From Arabidopsis thaliana (taxonomy: Eukaryota; Streptophyta; Magnoliopsida; Brassicales; Brassicaceae): a stretch of 64,000 bases of DNA. The stretch is from contig NC_003074.8 of the NCBI RefSeq assembly GCF_000001735.4, positions 310,101 through 374,100 of the forward strand. The letters are read 5' to 3'. Below are positions 43,701 to 55,523 of this stretch, in pieces (the first letter of the stretch is position 1; each line of letters begins with the position of its first letter). The notes under the pieces are model-generated. The model was given only the letters and a program-made list of their open reading frames with translations, did not search any database and was not told where the DNA came from. Made by a program: the position numbers and the translations under genes.

Positions 43701-44035
43701 TGACTCTGCAGAGTTTGCGTTCAGTGTACGAGGATGAGTATCCGCAAGGGCAAGTGAGGAGGAGGCATGTGAGGTTCCAGTTAACGGCGTCAAGTGGTGG
43801 GATGGGGTCCTCAGTGAGGGAAGAGCTAATGGATCTGATACGGGCGAAAGAGGCGGGTGTTGCATATATAATGGGCCACTCGTATGTGAAATCGAGGAAA
43901 TCCTCGTCTTGGTTGAAGAAGATGGCGATAGACATCGGTTATTCTTTCTTGAGGAAGAACTGCAGAGGGCCAGCCGTAGCACTCAACATTCCTCACATCA
44001 GCCTCATTGAAGTTGGCATGATTTACTATGTTTAA
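40715..44035 (+). CDS. KUP3: KT/KUP/HAK potassium transporter KUP3 (KT4)
   Basis: Predicted 789 residues from nine exons: 40715..40762, 40915..41155, 41238..41483, 41660..41710, 41823..42083, 42197..42249, 42401..42515, 42602..42856, 42936..44035. A short N-terminus leads into membrane segments carrying the family motif [32 protein letters not shown] and [13 protein letters not shown] follow. About twelve helices are expected, then a long cytoplasmic C-terminal tail (last ~300 residues, all in the final exon) with acidic and Ser-rich stretches. These carriers take up or redistribute potassium. ATG 40715 is the first in-frame start, after a stop-closed upstream frame. The intron after NGE must be removed to join [16 protein letters not shown]. 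It is transcribed away from GDPD1. Confidence 0.96.
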
Positions 44036-44239
44036 GCCACTAATATGAGTAGCATTCATAATTCATGGGGGGAATAATGGGAACAATCTATTCAAGTTTC
44101 AAGTGTCCCCAAGGCAAAAATTGTATACTTAAATATTCTTCTGGTTGGGAATGTAGTCTGCGAAACATTATATCTTAATCCTGAAATGTGTGCTTGGAAG
44201 TGTAAAATGTAAACCACTCTTAATAAGCTAAAGACTTCA

Positions 44240-44257
44240 CTCTCTCTCTCTCTCTCT
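44240..44257. repeat. (CT)9 microsatellite in the Mfd-like gene leader
   Basis: An uninterrupted CT run about 50 bp before the start codon, probably in the 5' untranslated region. CT-rich leader tracts are common in plant genes. Confidence 0.85.
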
Positions 44258-44308
44258 TCATTATCCCCTACACTTCTCTTTCTAAAACCTCTGGGGTTCT
44301 TGTTAAAG

Positions 44309-47300
44309 ATGATGTCTTTGCTCCCAAATCCCGACCCGATTACTGTACCCCTGGTCCTCAAGCTTTGCTCCTTTCCTCCGCCACGGAGGCTCTTCTCTCT
44401 CAGGCTCAGGCGCTTCACCCGAAAGTCATCATCTCTTCTTCCGTTGGTCGCTGTTTCGTCTCTCTCCGCTACTGCCGCAAAACCTACCAGATGGAGAGAG
44501 AAGCCGGAATTGGCGGAAAGCGACTCAATTTCCCTCCTCAACGAGAGGATTCGGCGTGACCTCGGCAAGAGAGAGACTGCTAGACCGGCCATGGACTCTG
44601 AGGAGGCCGAGAAGTACATTCACATGGTCAAGGAACAACAAGAGAGGGGTCTGCAGAAGCTCAAAGGAATTAGGCAAGGTACAAAGGCTGCTGGTGACGG
44701 TGCTTTTAGTTACAAGGTTGACCCTTACAGTCTCCTTTCCGGTGATTATGTGGTGCACAAGAAAGTAGGCATTGGGCGTTTTGTTGGGATCAAGTTTGAT
44801 GTCCCCAAGGACTCCTCTGAGCCCCTCGAATATGTCTTTATAGAGTATGCTGATGGTATGGCCAAGCTTCCCCTCAAACAGGCCTCGCGTTTGCTCTACC
44901 GATACAATCTGTACGTCTTCCCTCTTTCTCACACTTTTTGACTTGCTTGTGGCTATCTTCCTTGGCGTCCCTGTCTTTATCTCTTACTCTCTGTTCATGT
45001 TCTGTATCAGTCCAAATGAGACTAAACGGCCTCGGACTTTGAGTCGGCTGAGTGACACTAGTGTTTGGGAAAGAAGAAAGACCAAAGGAAAAGTAGCAAT
45101 TCAGAAAATGGTCGTTGACTTGATGGAGCTATATCTTCATAGGCTTAGACAGAAGAGATATCCATATCCGAAGAACCCCATCATGGCTGATTTTGCGGCT
45201 CAATTTCCTTATAACGCCACTCCTGACCAGAAGCAGGTATTGCTGCTTATCTTTTACTTTTCATCATTCATATTCCTTTACTCAAGCTGAGTTTTCGTTG
45301 CAGGCTTTCCTGGATGTTGAAAAGGATTTGACTGAGAGAGAAACACCTATGGACCGATTGATCTGTGGAGATGTTGGCTTTGGTAAAACAGAGGTTGCTC
45401 TACGAGCCATCTTTTGTGTGGTCTCAACTGGAAAACAAGCTATGGTTTTAGCACCGACAATTGTATTGGCGAAGCAACATTACGATGTAATCTCAGAGCG
45501 GTTTTCCTTGTATCCACACATCAAAGTGGGCCTTTTAAGTCGGTTTCAGGTATTGATCACTGTTTCTGAGACAATAGATGAAAACGGGTAAAGGATATGC
45601 AGAAAACTCAATTTTGTTGTAGACTTTAGTGGTTGTGGGTTACATAGAAAGAAACCCTCTGCTGTCTGCTGAGTGTAAGTTGTTCATAGTTTTACCTGGA
45701 ATTGACCATAGTCACATCTTCGTGCAGACCAAAGCTGAAAAGGAGGAGTATTTGGAAATGATAAAAACTGGACATCTCAATATCATTGTGGGTACTCACT
45801 CACTTCTCGGGAGCCGTGTTGTGTACAGTAATTTAGGCCTCCTTGTGGTTGATGAGGAGCAGGTTCTGTTCTATCTCGTTGAAAATAAGCTGTTTATGCC
45901 ATAATCTCTGATTGATTCTTGGATTAGTTGATGATATTCTTTGTTCACTTAACAGAGATTTGGGGTCAAGCAGAAAGAAAAGATTGCATCTTTCAAAACA
46001 TCCGTGGATGTGCTTACATTGTCCGCAACACCCATACCAAGGACACTGTACTTAGCTTTGACTGGATTCCGGGATGCTAGGTTGCGACATGATGTGTTTC
46101 AGATTATATGCTCACTGATAGAATTTGATGAGACTAATGAGCCTTTGTTTCCTCTTTGTTTTAGTTTAATCTCCACACCGCCTCCGGAGAGGATTCCAAT
46201 AAAAACCCATCTTTCGTCATTCCGTAAGGAAAAGGTGATTGAAGCAATAAAAAATGAGCTGGATCGTGGTGGCCAAGTTTTTTATGTCTTGCCTCGGATT
46301 AAAGGTAGAATGCATTAAAAGATTTGTCGTTCTCTACGTTATCTCTTAATATGACTACCTTTGCTCTTGGTCGTAACTCAGAGACTAGTAGAATCAGAAA
46401 AACCTTTTGACCATGGAATATTTTTTCTCAATGTTAGCCTTTACATTTTTCCATTATCGATTTACCACTTTATTCTCCTTTATCAGGACTAGAAGAAGTG
46501 ATGGATTTTCTTGAAGAAGCATTTCCAGATATTGACATTGCTATGGCACATGGAAAGGTATGTTGTGGCCTTTCTTAGTAGTACTAGACATTTGGATGCT
46601 CATTCATACCATATAGCACATTTCATTCATGGAATCCTCCTAAGCACTGTTATTGCTATCCTGCTACATTGATGCATTCGCAGCAATACTCGAAACAACT
46701 AGAGGAAACCATGGAGAGATTTGCGCAAGGAAAGATCAAAATCCTCATATGTACTAATATTGTTGAAAGCGGACTTGATATTCAAAATGCAAATACCATA
46801 ATCATTCAGGATGTTCAACAATTTGGGCTCGCTCAGTTGTACCAGGTGCCAAAGTTACTTGTCTACTTTACTTTTGCGTCATTGCTATTGTAGTTATCTT
46901 TCACAACAAATTGTGAGTAGCTTCTTAGATATCTTCCTCTTGTTGCGATCAACAGTTGCGTGGAAGGGTTGGTCGGGCAGATAAAGAAGCTCATGCCTAC
47001 CTATTTTATCCCGATAAATCGCTGCTCTCTGATCAAGCACTGGTATTGGGGGTGACTTTATTTGCTCTCTTCCCTTGGCAAACATTGGCATGTAATGTAT
47101 AAGCTGACTATGCAGGAAAGGCTTAGCGCTCTTGAAGAGTGCCGTGAACTTGGACAAGGCTTCCAACTTGCAGAGAAGGATATGGGTATAAGAGGTTTTG
47201 GGACAATCTTTGGAGAACAACAGACGGGGGATGTTGGAAATGTCGGTATCGATCTCTTCTTTGAAATGCTTTTTGAGAGTCTCTCCAAGGTATGTTATGA

Positions 47301-48219
47301 ATAAAGTCTACTTCGACATTCTCACTGATTATGACTCTGATGAGCCTTTTGTTTATCCTTTTTAAAAATTGGCTTGGTTATTGACTTATGAGTCAATCTT
47401 GTTGGTTGTTTCTAGGTGGAGGAACTCCGTATTTTTTCGGTTCCATATGACCTCGTGAAGGTATGTTCCATTTCAACAAAAGGTGCTGCTTTAGATTAAA
47501 AATGACACAAGATCAAAATGTTTTCAAAATGAAGGCTAAATACGATAGTTAGTAGTAGGTCTGTTGCTTGTGCAAGAGAACTGGAGAACTTCAAATCTCT
47601 ATGCAGTTGTTATGCCTCGAACTGTAGCAATTAATGCCTTTCTAATTCCTGTTTTTGCTCTGTTTTCCAGATTGACATAAATATAAATCCCCGGCTACCC
47701 TCGGAGTATGTAAATTACCTGGAAAATCCGATGGAGATCATTCATGAAGCTGAAAAAGCAGCAGAGAAAGATATGTGGAGTCTAATGCAATTTACAGAGA
47801 ACCTGCGTCGCCAATATGGGAAAGAGCCTTACTCCATGGAAATCATTTTAAAGAAGCTGTATGTGAGACGCATGGCGGCTGATCTTGGAGTAAACAGAAT
47901 TTATGCATCAGGCAAGATGGTTGTCATGAAAACAAATATGAGTAAGAAGGTGTTCAAGCTGATCACAGATTCCATGACTTGTGACGTTTACCGAAGCTCC
48001 TTGATATATGAAGGAGATCAAATAATGGTACTTAAAGAGAGTAAATTAGTGGTTTTTGCATAATCAATTTCAGGAGACGCTTAAGATGAACTTAAGGGCT
48101 TTACATGATATGTGCAGGCGGAACTTCTGTTGGAGCTACCAAGAGAACAGTTACTGAACTGGATGTTCCAGTGCTTGTCAGAACTTCATGCATCACTTCC
48201 TGCTCTTATCAAATATTAG
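44309..48219 (+). CDS. Plastid Mfd/TRCF-like DNA translocase (DEAD/DEAH helicase)
   Basis: Thirteen exons: 44309..44910, 45011..45236, 45304..45549, 45728..45862, 45956..46080, 46165..46304, 46487..46557, 46684..46845, 46956..47042, 47116..47289, 47416..47460, 47671..48027, 48118..48219; total 823 residues. Layout follows the C-terminal part of bacterial transcription-repair coupling factor Mfd: a CarD/RID RNA-polymerase-interaction domain (about 139-240), Walker [10 protein letters not shown] (297-305), DEEQ box (400-403), SATPIPRTL, and [15 protein letters not shown]. The UvrB-like N-terminal part of Mfd is absent. The first ~55 residues, rich in Ser, Arg and Leu, look like a plastid transit peptide. 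A role in moving stalled plastid-encoded RNA polymerase is a reasonable inference, not shown here. ATG 44309 is directly followed by a second ATG. Position matches At3g02060. Confidence 0.94.
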
Positions 48220-49035
48220 TTCCCCCTTGTCAGTTTCTCTTGCGTGTTAAAGGAAGAGAGACGCCCTCAGCAATTGTGTTGCTGTGAAGCTTTCTTCACA
48301 GAATAGAAGAGAAGAGAGGAGAATAATATTTGCATAAATATCTACAAGGGCAGCATTTTAATGAGGTACAGTACATACGTCTCATTCTGATTGCATCAAC
48401 TTAAGTTTCAACAGCGGTGGCATTTTCCTAATACTTCCTCTCTTCTTCTTTTCGCAGCAGCTACCCACACTTGTCTACATGCTTCTTCTTATCTCTGATG
48501 ATGAAAAATGAAAACGGAATTCCAAAGATGCAACAGGTGGCATAAGCATAACGCTGGGCCATATTTGACGTTGAGATCATCAACCAACTACGAGTTGGGA
48601 AAGTTTTGGAAATCTATATGTGTATATTGTGGGAATTCAATAGTGTAAGAAGGAAATCTATGAACATAATTGTTTATGGCTCAGTAAAAAGCCCATTTAG
48701 ATGTCCTATGGGAATTTAATAGTGTAAGAAGGAAATCTATGAACATAATTGTTTATGGCCCAGTAAAAAGCCCATTTAGATGTCCTATATCCTTCCGGGC
48801 CCAATTGTCTTGTTCATCATCTTCGTCTCGCCGCCCACTTGCGATTAACCAATCCACCTTTCGATCGGAAAATCCTTCTGTTTGCGAATCTATTGGGTAT
48901 ATATCTCTCCTTGATGATTTGATTTGATTCTATTGCATTGAGATTGATATCTTGTTGCAGGGGAACTCTGGTTCCATGTGTTAGGTATTTTCCTTTCGTC
49001 GACCTGATTCATCTTGTGCATGTCGATTCTGAATA
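48220..49035. other. Intergenic, Mfd-like 3' flank and RH41 promoter/leader
   Basis: Contains a 79-bp tandem duplication (48631-48788) and site-II elements (GGGCCC at 48798-48803). A probable leader intron of RH41 runs from GGGTATATATC near 48896 to TTGTTGCAG at 48960, since the splice signals are good and the region lacks coding frames. Confidence 0.6.
48631..48788. repeat. Tandem duplication of 79 bp upstream of RH41
   Basis: Copies 48631-48709 and 48710-48788 differ at only two positions (C/T at offset 8 and T/C at offset 51). Each copy holds an AAAAAGCCCATTT element, and the second change creates a GGCCCA box in copy 2. The high identity means the duplication is recent. It lies 250-400 bp before the RH41 start codon. 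Confidence 0.95.
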
Positions 49036-50634
49036 ATGAACGAAGAAGGCTGCGTCCCGCACAACTCTGGTTAGTCTGTGTACCTAATAGTAATTCGTAA
49101 CCCTCCACAGAGCTTACTCATCCGCCGCTTTTGTATTCTCTTTGTTGTAGATGTTGTTAAACAAAAGTCTATAGATCAAAGAGCCCCTCTTTCCGGGGAA
49201 CCTAAATGTGTTATCTGCAGTCGTTATGGTGAGTACATATGTGACGAGACCAATGATGACGTCTGCAGCCTCGAGTGTAAGCAAGCACTCCTGAGAAGGG
49301 TTGACAGCGCTAGAGTTTTTCCTGCCACAGATGAGTGCTTCTATGTTAGAGACCCAGGATCTTCTTCCCACGATGCTCAACTACTTAGAAGAAAGCTTGA
49401 TATTCATGTCCAAGGACAAGGATCAGCAGTCCCTCCACCTGTCTTGACTTTCACTTCATGTGGACTTCCTCCTAAGCTTCTTCTCAACTTAGAAACGGCT
49501 GGCTATGACTTTCCTACTCCTATCCAGATGCAAGCAATTCCAGCTGCTTTAACCGGCAAAAGTCTGCTCGCCTCAGCCGACACCGGCTCTGGGAAAACAG
49601 CTTCTTTTCTTGTTCCTATTATTTCTCGTTGCACAACGTATCACTCTGAGCATCCCTCAGACCAGAGGAGGAACCCCTTGGCTATGGTTTTGGCTCCAAC
49701 GAGAGAGCTCTGTGTCCAAGTTGAAGATCAGGCAAAAATGCTCGGAAAGGGACTGCCATTTAAGACTGCACTCGTTGTAGGTGGTGATCCCATGTCTGGA
49801 CAACTCTACCGCATTCAGCAAGGTGTTGAATTGATCATTGGTACCCCAGGCCGGGTGGTGGACCTTCTATCAAAGCACACCATTGAACTAGATAACATCA
49901 TGACGTTTGTGCTGGATGAAGTTGACTGCATGCTTCAGAGAGGCTTCAGAGATCAGGTGATGCAGATATTTCAGGCCTTGTCACAACCACAGGTCTTGCT
50001 GTTCTCTGCGACGATCTCAAGAGAGGTGGAGAAGGTGGGAGGGTCTCTAGCCAAGGAAATCATTTTGGTATCCATAGGTAATCCCAACAAGCCTAACAAG
50101 GCTGTCAACCAATTGGCCATCTGGGTAGATGCAAAGCAAAAGAAACAGAAGCTGTTTGATATACTCAGAAGTCAAAACCATTTCAAGCCCCCCGCTGTTG
50201 TTTATGTGAGTTCGAGAGTTGGAGCAGATCTCCTGGCTAATGCCATAACTGTTGTCACGGGGGTAAAAGCTCTATCGATCCATGGGGAGAAGCCAATGAA
50301 GGAGAGGAGAGACGTAATGGGATCGTTTTTGGGTGGAGAGGTGCCAGTTCTTGTATCAACGGGAGTTCTAGGCCGAGGAGTTGACCTATTGGTGGTAAGG
50401 CAGGTGATAGTGTTTGACATGCCTAGTACCATCAAGGAGTACATACATGTAATTGGCAGGGCCTCTAGGATGGGAGAGAAGGGCACTGCCATTGTGTTTG
50501 TGAATGAGGACGACAGGAACCTATTCCCTGATTTAGTTGCCGCTTTAAAAAGTAGTGGAGCAGCCATACCTAAGGAACTTATCAATTTGACATCCAGGGA
50601 AATGCACAACAAGAAGAGAAGGGTTGGGTACTGA
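49036..50634 (+). CDS. RH41: DEAD-box RNA helicase RH41 with HIT zinc finger
   Basis: Two exons (49036..49069 and 49151..50634) give 505 residues. An N-terminal HIT-type zinc finger lies at residues 31-54 (C31, C34, C42, C50, C54). The helicase core has the Q-motif region (GYDFPTPIQMQAI), Walker A ADTGSGKT (154-161), PTREL, GTPGR, motif II DEVD (267-270) in place of DEAD, SAT, and HVIGRASRMG as motif VI. The layout matches animal DDX59. The role is RNA unwinding, the target unknown. An open frame reads upstream to 49078 through the intron, but the ATG at 49036 with a clean GT-AG intron gives a better N-terminus. Two substitutions from consensus in motifs II and VI are worth noting. Confidence 0.95.
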
Positions 50635-51267
50635 GATGTATGACCTGGATCCGAATGTTGTTGTAAATTAAGAAAGAAAGGAAGACTTGAGAGCATTGAC
50701 GAATAGAAAAAATTAAGGGTTTAACTCTGCAAAGAAAGCATAATGACTTGTGATTTGTCGAACGTTTTTGGATAAACATAAAGTTACTTCTCTTCCGATT
50801 AAAAAGTGGAATGTGCCAATAAAAAAGAAGGGAGTTTTGACTTACGGGTGGGACAAAAGAACGCGGTTCCAACTGCCATTGTCTTTAATTAAGTGGCGAA
50901 AAAAGCCGAACATTGGACCAACCTTTGAAGCCGTCAAAGAAAAGATCGTATCTCTTCCTGTCTCCTTGGCCCCGAAAGGTTTCAACTTTTCTGCTCTTTA
51001 GAATCCTTAATTCTTTCCATCTGTTTTAGATCCGATCGTCCGATGATTGGCGCATTCCCAGATCCAATCGATTCATTTATTTCGTCCCCTTGTTATGTAC
51101 ATATACACTTTGCTTTCCGTGATATTGTCTGGATATATTAATCAATTTTTCCTCATGAAGAACTCAAATATTGTGTTATGTTCATAACTCAAATCATTGA
51201 ACAATTCAATTCATTTGTGTCCCATTTGCACCTCTTGAAGCAATTAGTAAGGAACGAGCTTTTAAAC
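50635..51267. other. Intergenic, RH41 3' flank and OTU12 promoter/leader
   Basis: 633 bp. No gene recognised. The leader of OTU12 may reach from about 51000, where TCTCTTCCTGTC-type leader sequence appears, to the start at 51268. Confidence 0.55.
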
Positions 51268-53032
51268 ATGGGAGACTCTTCGAGTTCAACCTCTTGGAGC
51301 AGTAAAAAGGATACGGAAGATGATCGGATGATTGCTTTTATGTTATCTGAAGAGTACTCTAAACTAGACGGTGCGGTCGGCAGACGCCTCTCAAATCTTG
51401 CTCCCGTCCCTGTAAGTTTTGTTTGAGTCCCGAATGAAACCTTTGTACATGCTTAGTTCTCTCCCTGGATACCTATATTTGCTCTTGGGTTGCAGCATGT
51501 TCCACGAATAAATTGTTATATTCCCAACTTAAATGATGCCACCTTGGATCACCAACGCCTTCTTCAAAGGTATTTCTGATGCTCTCTTCCCTTTGCTCAA
51601 TATATATATCTAGGACGCTCACTATTGTTGTGAATATGTTAGTGTAATCATTGTATAGTGTTTGTTCCTAGAAAGACAAACTGAGAGTAATACCGTATGA
51701 GGCTTTCTTTCAGATGTTGATTGTTAATTCTTAAGTTTAATTGTCTATGTAGGTTAAATGTTTACGGTTTGTGTGAGTTGAAGGTCTCTGGTGATGGAAA
51801 CTGCCAGGTGAATGGAGGTTACATTTGAAACAATCTTCTTCATCTCATTCTGTTCTCTCTCTCCCCCTCTACTCGGTTTTTTATATCTTATTGTGAATTG
51901 TGAGTGTCTTTTCAGTTCCGAGCCCTTTCTGACCAGTTATACCGATCTCCAGAGTACCACAAGCAAGTGAGGAGAGAAGTTGTTAAACAGGTGAAGTGTC
52001 TTATGAGTTCTGACCGATGAACAAAGGCAGCCATCTACTATATGATCGTGTTTTATGTTCATTATTAATCCATTGTAGCAGTTGGACTTATTCTTATATC
52101 TGTTTGAAAGTTAGGTGCTCACATCTCTCTTCGTATCTCATTTTCCTAGTTGTTCTTTTTTCTTCTTATTGCAGCTCAAAGAGTGTCGTTCTATGTATGA
52201 AAGTTATGTTCCGATGAAATACAAACGATATTACAAGAAGATGGGAAAGTATGTTTTGCAAACAGATTCTTTTCTCATTACGCATATAAGCTACACTTTG
52301 TTTGTTTGAGAATGTTCTGTTTCATACTCATAATTACTTAAATGACAGATTTGGAGAATGGGGAGACCATATTACCCTACAAGCTGCGGCAGATAGGGTA
52401 AGTTTCCTTAAATAATGATCTTTGCTTTGTTCTCATATCACCTGATGGCTATTATAGTTCTCAAGAAGACAAAATTGTGATTCTTTTCCATTTGGATGTT
52501 TACATAACATAGATTAACACTTCACATTTCCTGAGAGGCCATGTAACTTAACCACATACAGACTAGGACTAGTGCTTATGAGAAATAGCCAGTAATTTTC
52601 CTTTCTTTTCTAACAAAATTTCCTTTGCATCTCCCTTTGTGCAGTTTGCAGCAAAGATATGCTTGCTGACATCCTTTAGAGACACTTGTTTCATTGAAAT
52701 TATACCTCAATACCAAGCACCTAAGGGTGGTGAGACTACAAAAAAAAAGTTTCCTTTCACTTTCGCATATCGCTTTTTGATATGAAGTGACATCTGACAA
52801 ATACAGTTTTACAAGTTGTGACTCTTTATGTTTGCTATTGTGCAGTGTTATGGTTAAGTTTCTGGTCAGAGGTGCATTATAACTCTTTATACGATATTCA
52901 AGGTTTGTTTTGTCCTTTGGAAATGTAACGAAATGGTGGCTTTGTGCTTGATGACACTGATTATGATCTTCCTTTTTGAGTGTAGCTGCTCCAGTTCAGC
53001 ATAAGCCAAAGAGAAAACATTGGTTGTTCTAG
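51268..53032 (+). CDS. OTU12: OTU-domain deubiquitinase OTU12
   Basis: A 219-residue cysteine protease from nine exons: 51268..51411, 51496..51569, 51753..51807, 51916..51990, 52175..52248, 52349..52397, 52645..52729, 52846..52902, 52986..53032. The OTU fold carries the catalytic SGDGNCQFRALSDQ (Asp87, Cys90) and a C-terminal WSEVHYNSLY with the catalytic His near residue 196. It should cleave ubiquitin chains in the cytosol or nucleus; linkage preference is unknown. At the end of exon 7 the donor GTGAGA at 52730 was preferred over GTGGTG three bases upstream because it keeps a Gly (PKGVLWLSFW). The short basic tail KPKRKHWLF ends the protein. The symbol rests on locus order, with moderate certainty. 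Confidence 0.92.
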
Positions 53033-54037
53033 AAGGCACGCCACCATACATGTATTATATTAAGACCCTTCAACTATTTTTCAGTCAGTTTGTGATAAGT
53101 CTACCGTCTCATACGCGAAAACTCTTCCTTTACACCTCTGTATACTACTTACGAACTCGCTTGAGCTGTAACATTTTAAAGCCGAATATGATATAGTCGG
53201 ACCGAGACAAAGAAAATATGACAGTTTCCATAACCTTAGTGGAGAATCTCTTGAATTTGATGGGCCCTTTTTAAAGCTTATCAGAAGCAATAAGGGAAGT
53301 TTTTGGTTGGTATGAAACCTGGATTTCCATGAATTATCCAGTCCAAAATCATATTATCCATATAAGATTCAGTTTTGTCCTTTTGTCCTTCGAAATTTCT
53401 TCTTGTGCATTTGAAAGATGAACTGTTTATCTCCCGCAGACCATGTCGTTATACGAACTACAACACTGTCTACTTTCATGTTAGTATCATGATTCATGAG
53501 AGTTTTGGATGGACTACTTCAAAGTCCAATGTACGTTGGGACTGGCTACATCTTCCGCCGAGAGCAACAGAGAGCATCATTGCTAGTTTGGAATAAGAAA
53601 GGTCGAGGCTATCTCTAAGGAAACCAAAAGCTAGCTATGATATTGAAGAAAGATGACATCTCTTTGCCTATGAATGGAGAGAATACAACAAAGAATATAA
53701 TGTGATGAAGATATCTAATCTTTGCTTCTCTTCTCTCAAAGAAATTTCGGTTAAAAGTGAAGCATAAAAGTGAGATTAGTGGCACTAAAGAAGGATGAAA
53801 TTAGCAATTTAGGGATGAAGAAACCATATCCTATTATCCTTAAATCGGACGAACACAAAAATACGGTTGAAGACATAAGTTTCAATGTCCAAAGCCATCG
53901 CCAAAAAGATAAATTTTTGAACATTATGAGCGCAAGTCTTGAGAATGAAATGGTAACAATTCTTAAAAGTAAAGATAAACACTAAAAGCACAATGGCCTC
54001 AAAAGTAGAAGAAGAACAAAAAAGAACATTAAGATCT
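53033..54037. other. Intergenic, 1.0 kb, convergent 3' flanks of OTU12 and RPS19A
   Basis: Two open frames (53375-53596 and 53770-53985, plus strand) have starts but no similarity I recognise and no splice structure. They are Lys/Ser/Ile-rich, as expected by chance in AT-rich DNA. No RNA gene seen. Confidence 0.55.
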
Positions 54038-55061
<1,024 letters not shown>

Positions 55062-55523
55062 GGCTCAAGTTATCAAAAGACTAATCACTGATCTTCGTCT
55101 GGGATTTTGCCCAACGCAGCTGAATCTCTCTCCGCAAAGACTAGGGTTTTTATTCTCCAATAACAAAACTTATATATACGGCCACGATATTTCGATTAGG
55201 GTTTTCTCCCCATATCCGGGTCAAAAAATCCAACCCGTTCTCAGCCCACACTAATGGGCCTAATTCTTCATACGGCCTTACTATCTAACCAGTATGAATA
55301 ATGTTCTTTGATACGATAATGCGCCTACTACGGCCTTATTATATCAGTTGACTAGTATTATGTCCTAAACGACACCGTTCTTAATTAGTAACATTAAATG
55401 ACGTCGTTTTATAATCGCTTAACCACTGGCTATTAGTTCGCATCTCAAGTCGTCTCTGCCATTTTTGGCTTTTTAATCAAACCCTAGAGAGATTGAGAGA
55501 GCGAAGAGAAGCCATCATCAGCC
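55062..55523. promoter_or_regulatory. Shared promoter region of RPS19A and MPPBETA
   Basis: 462 bp between divergent start codons. Teloboxes (AAACCCTA or its complement) are at 55142-55149, 55197-55204 and 55479-55486. Site-II elements are AGCCCA 55243-55248 and TGGGCC 55255-55260. AAACGACACCGTT (55367-55379) and AATGACGTCGTTTT (55397-55410) resemble the motif in the SOX/YrdC promoter. Telobox plus site II is the known coordinating pair for translation and mitochondrial genes, which fits both products. Confidence 0.85.

Noticed and set aside
53770..53985. 71-residue Lys-rich frame between OTU12 and RPS19A
   Set aside because: No similarity, no splice structure, no promoter-like context; sits in convergent 3' flanks.
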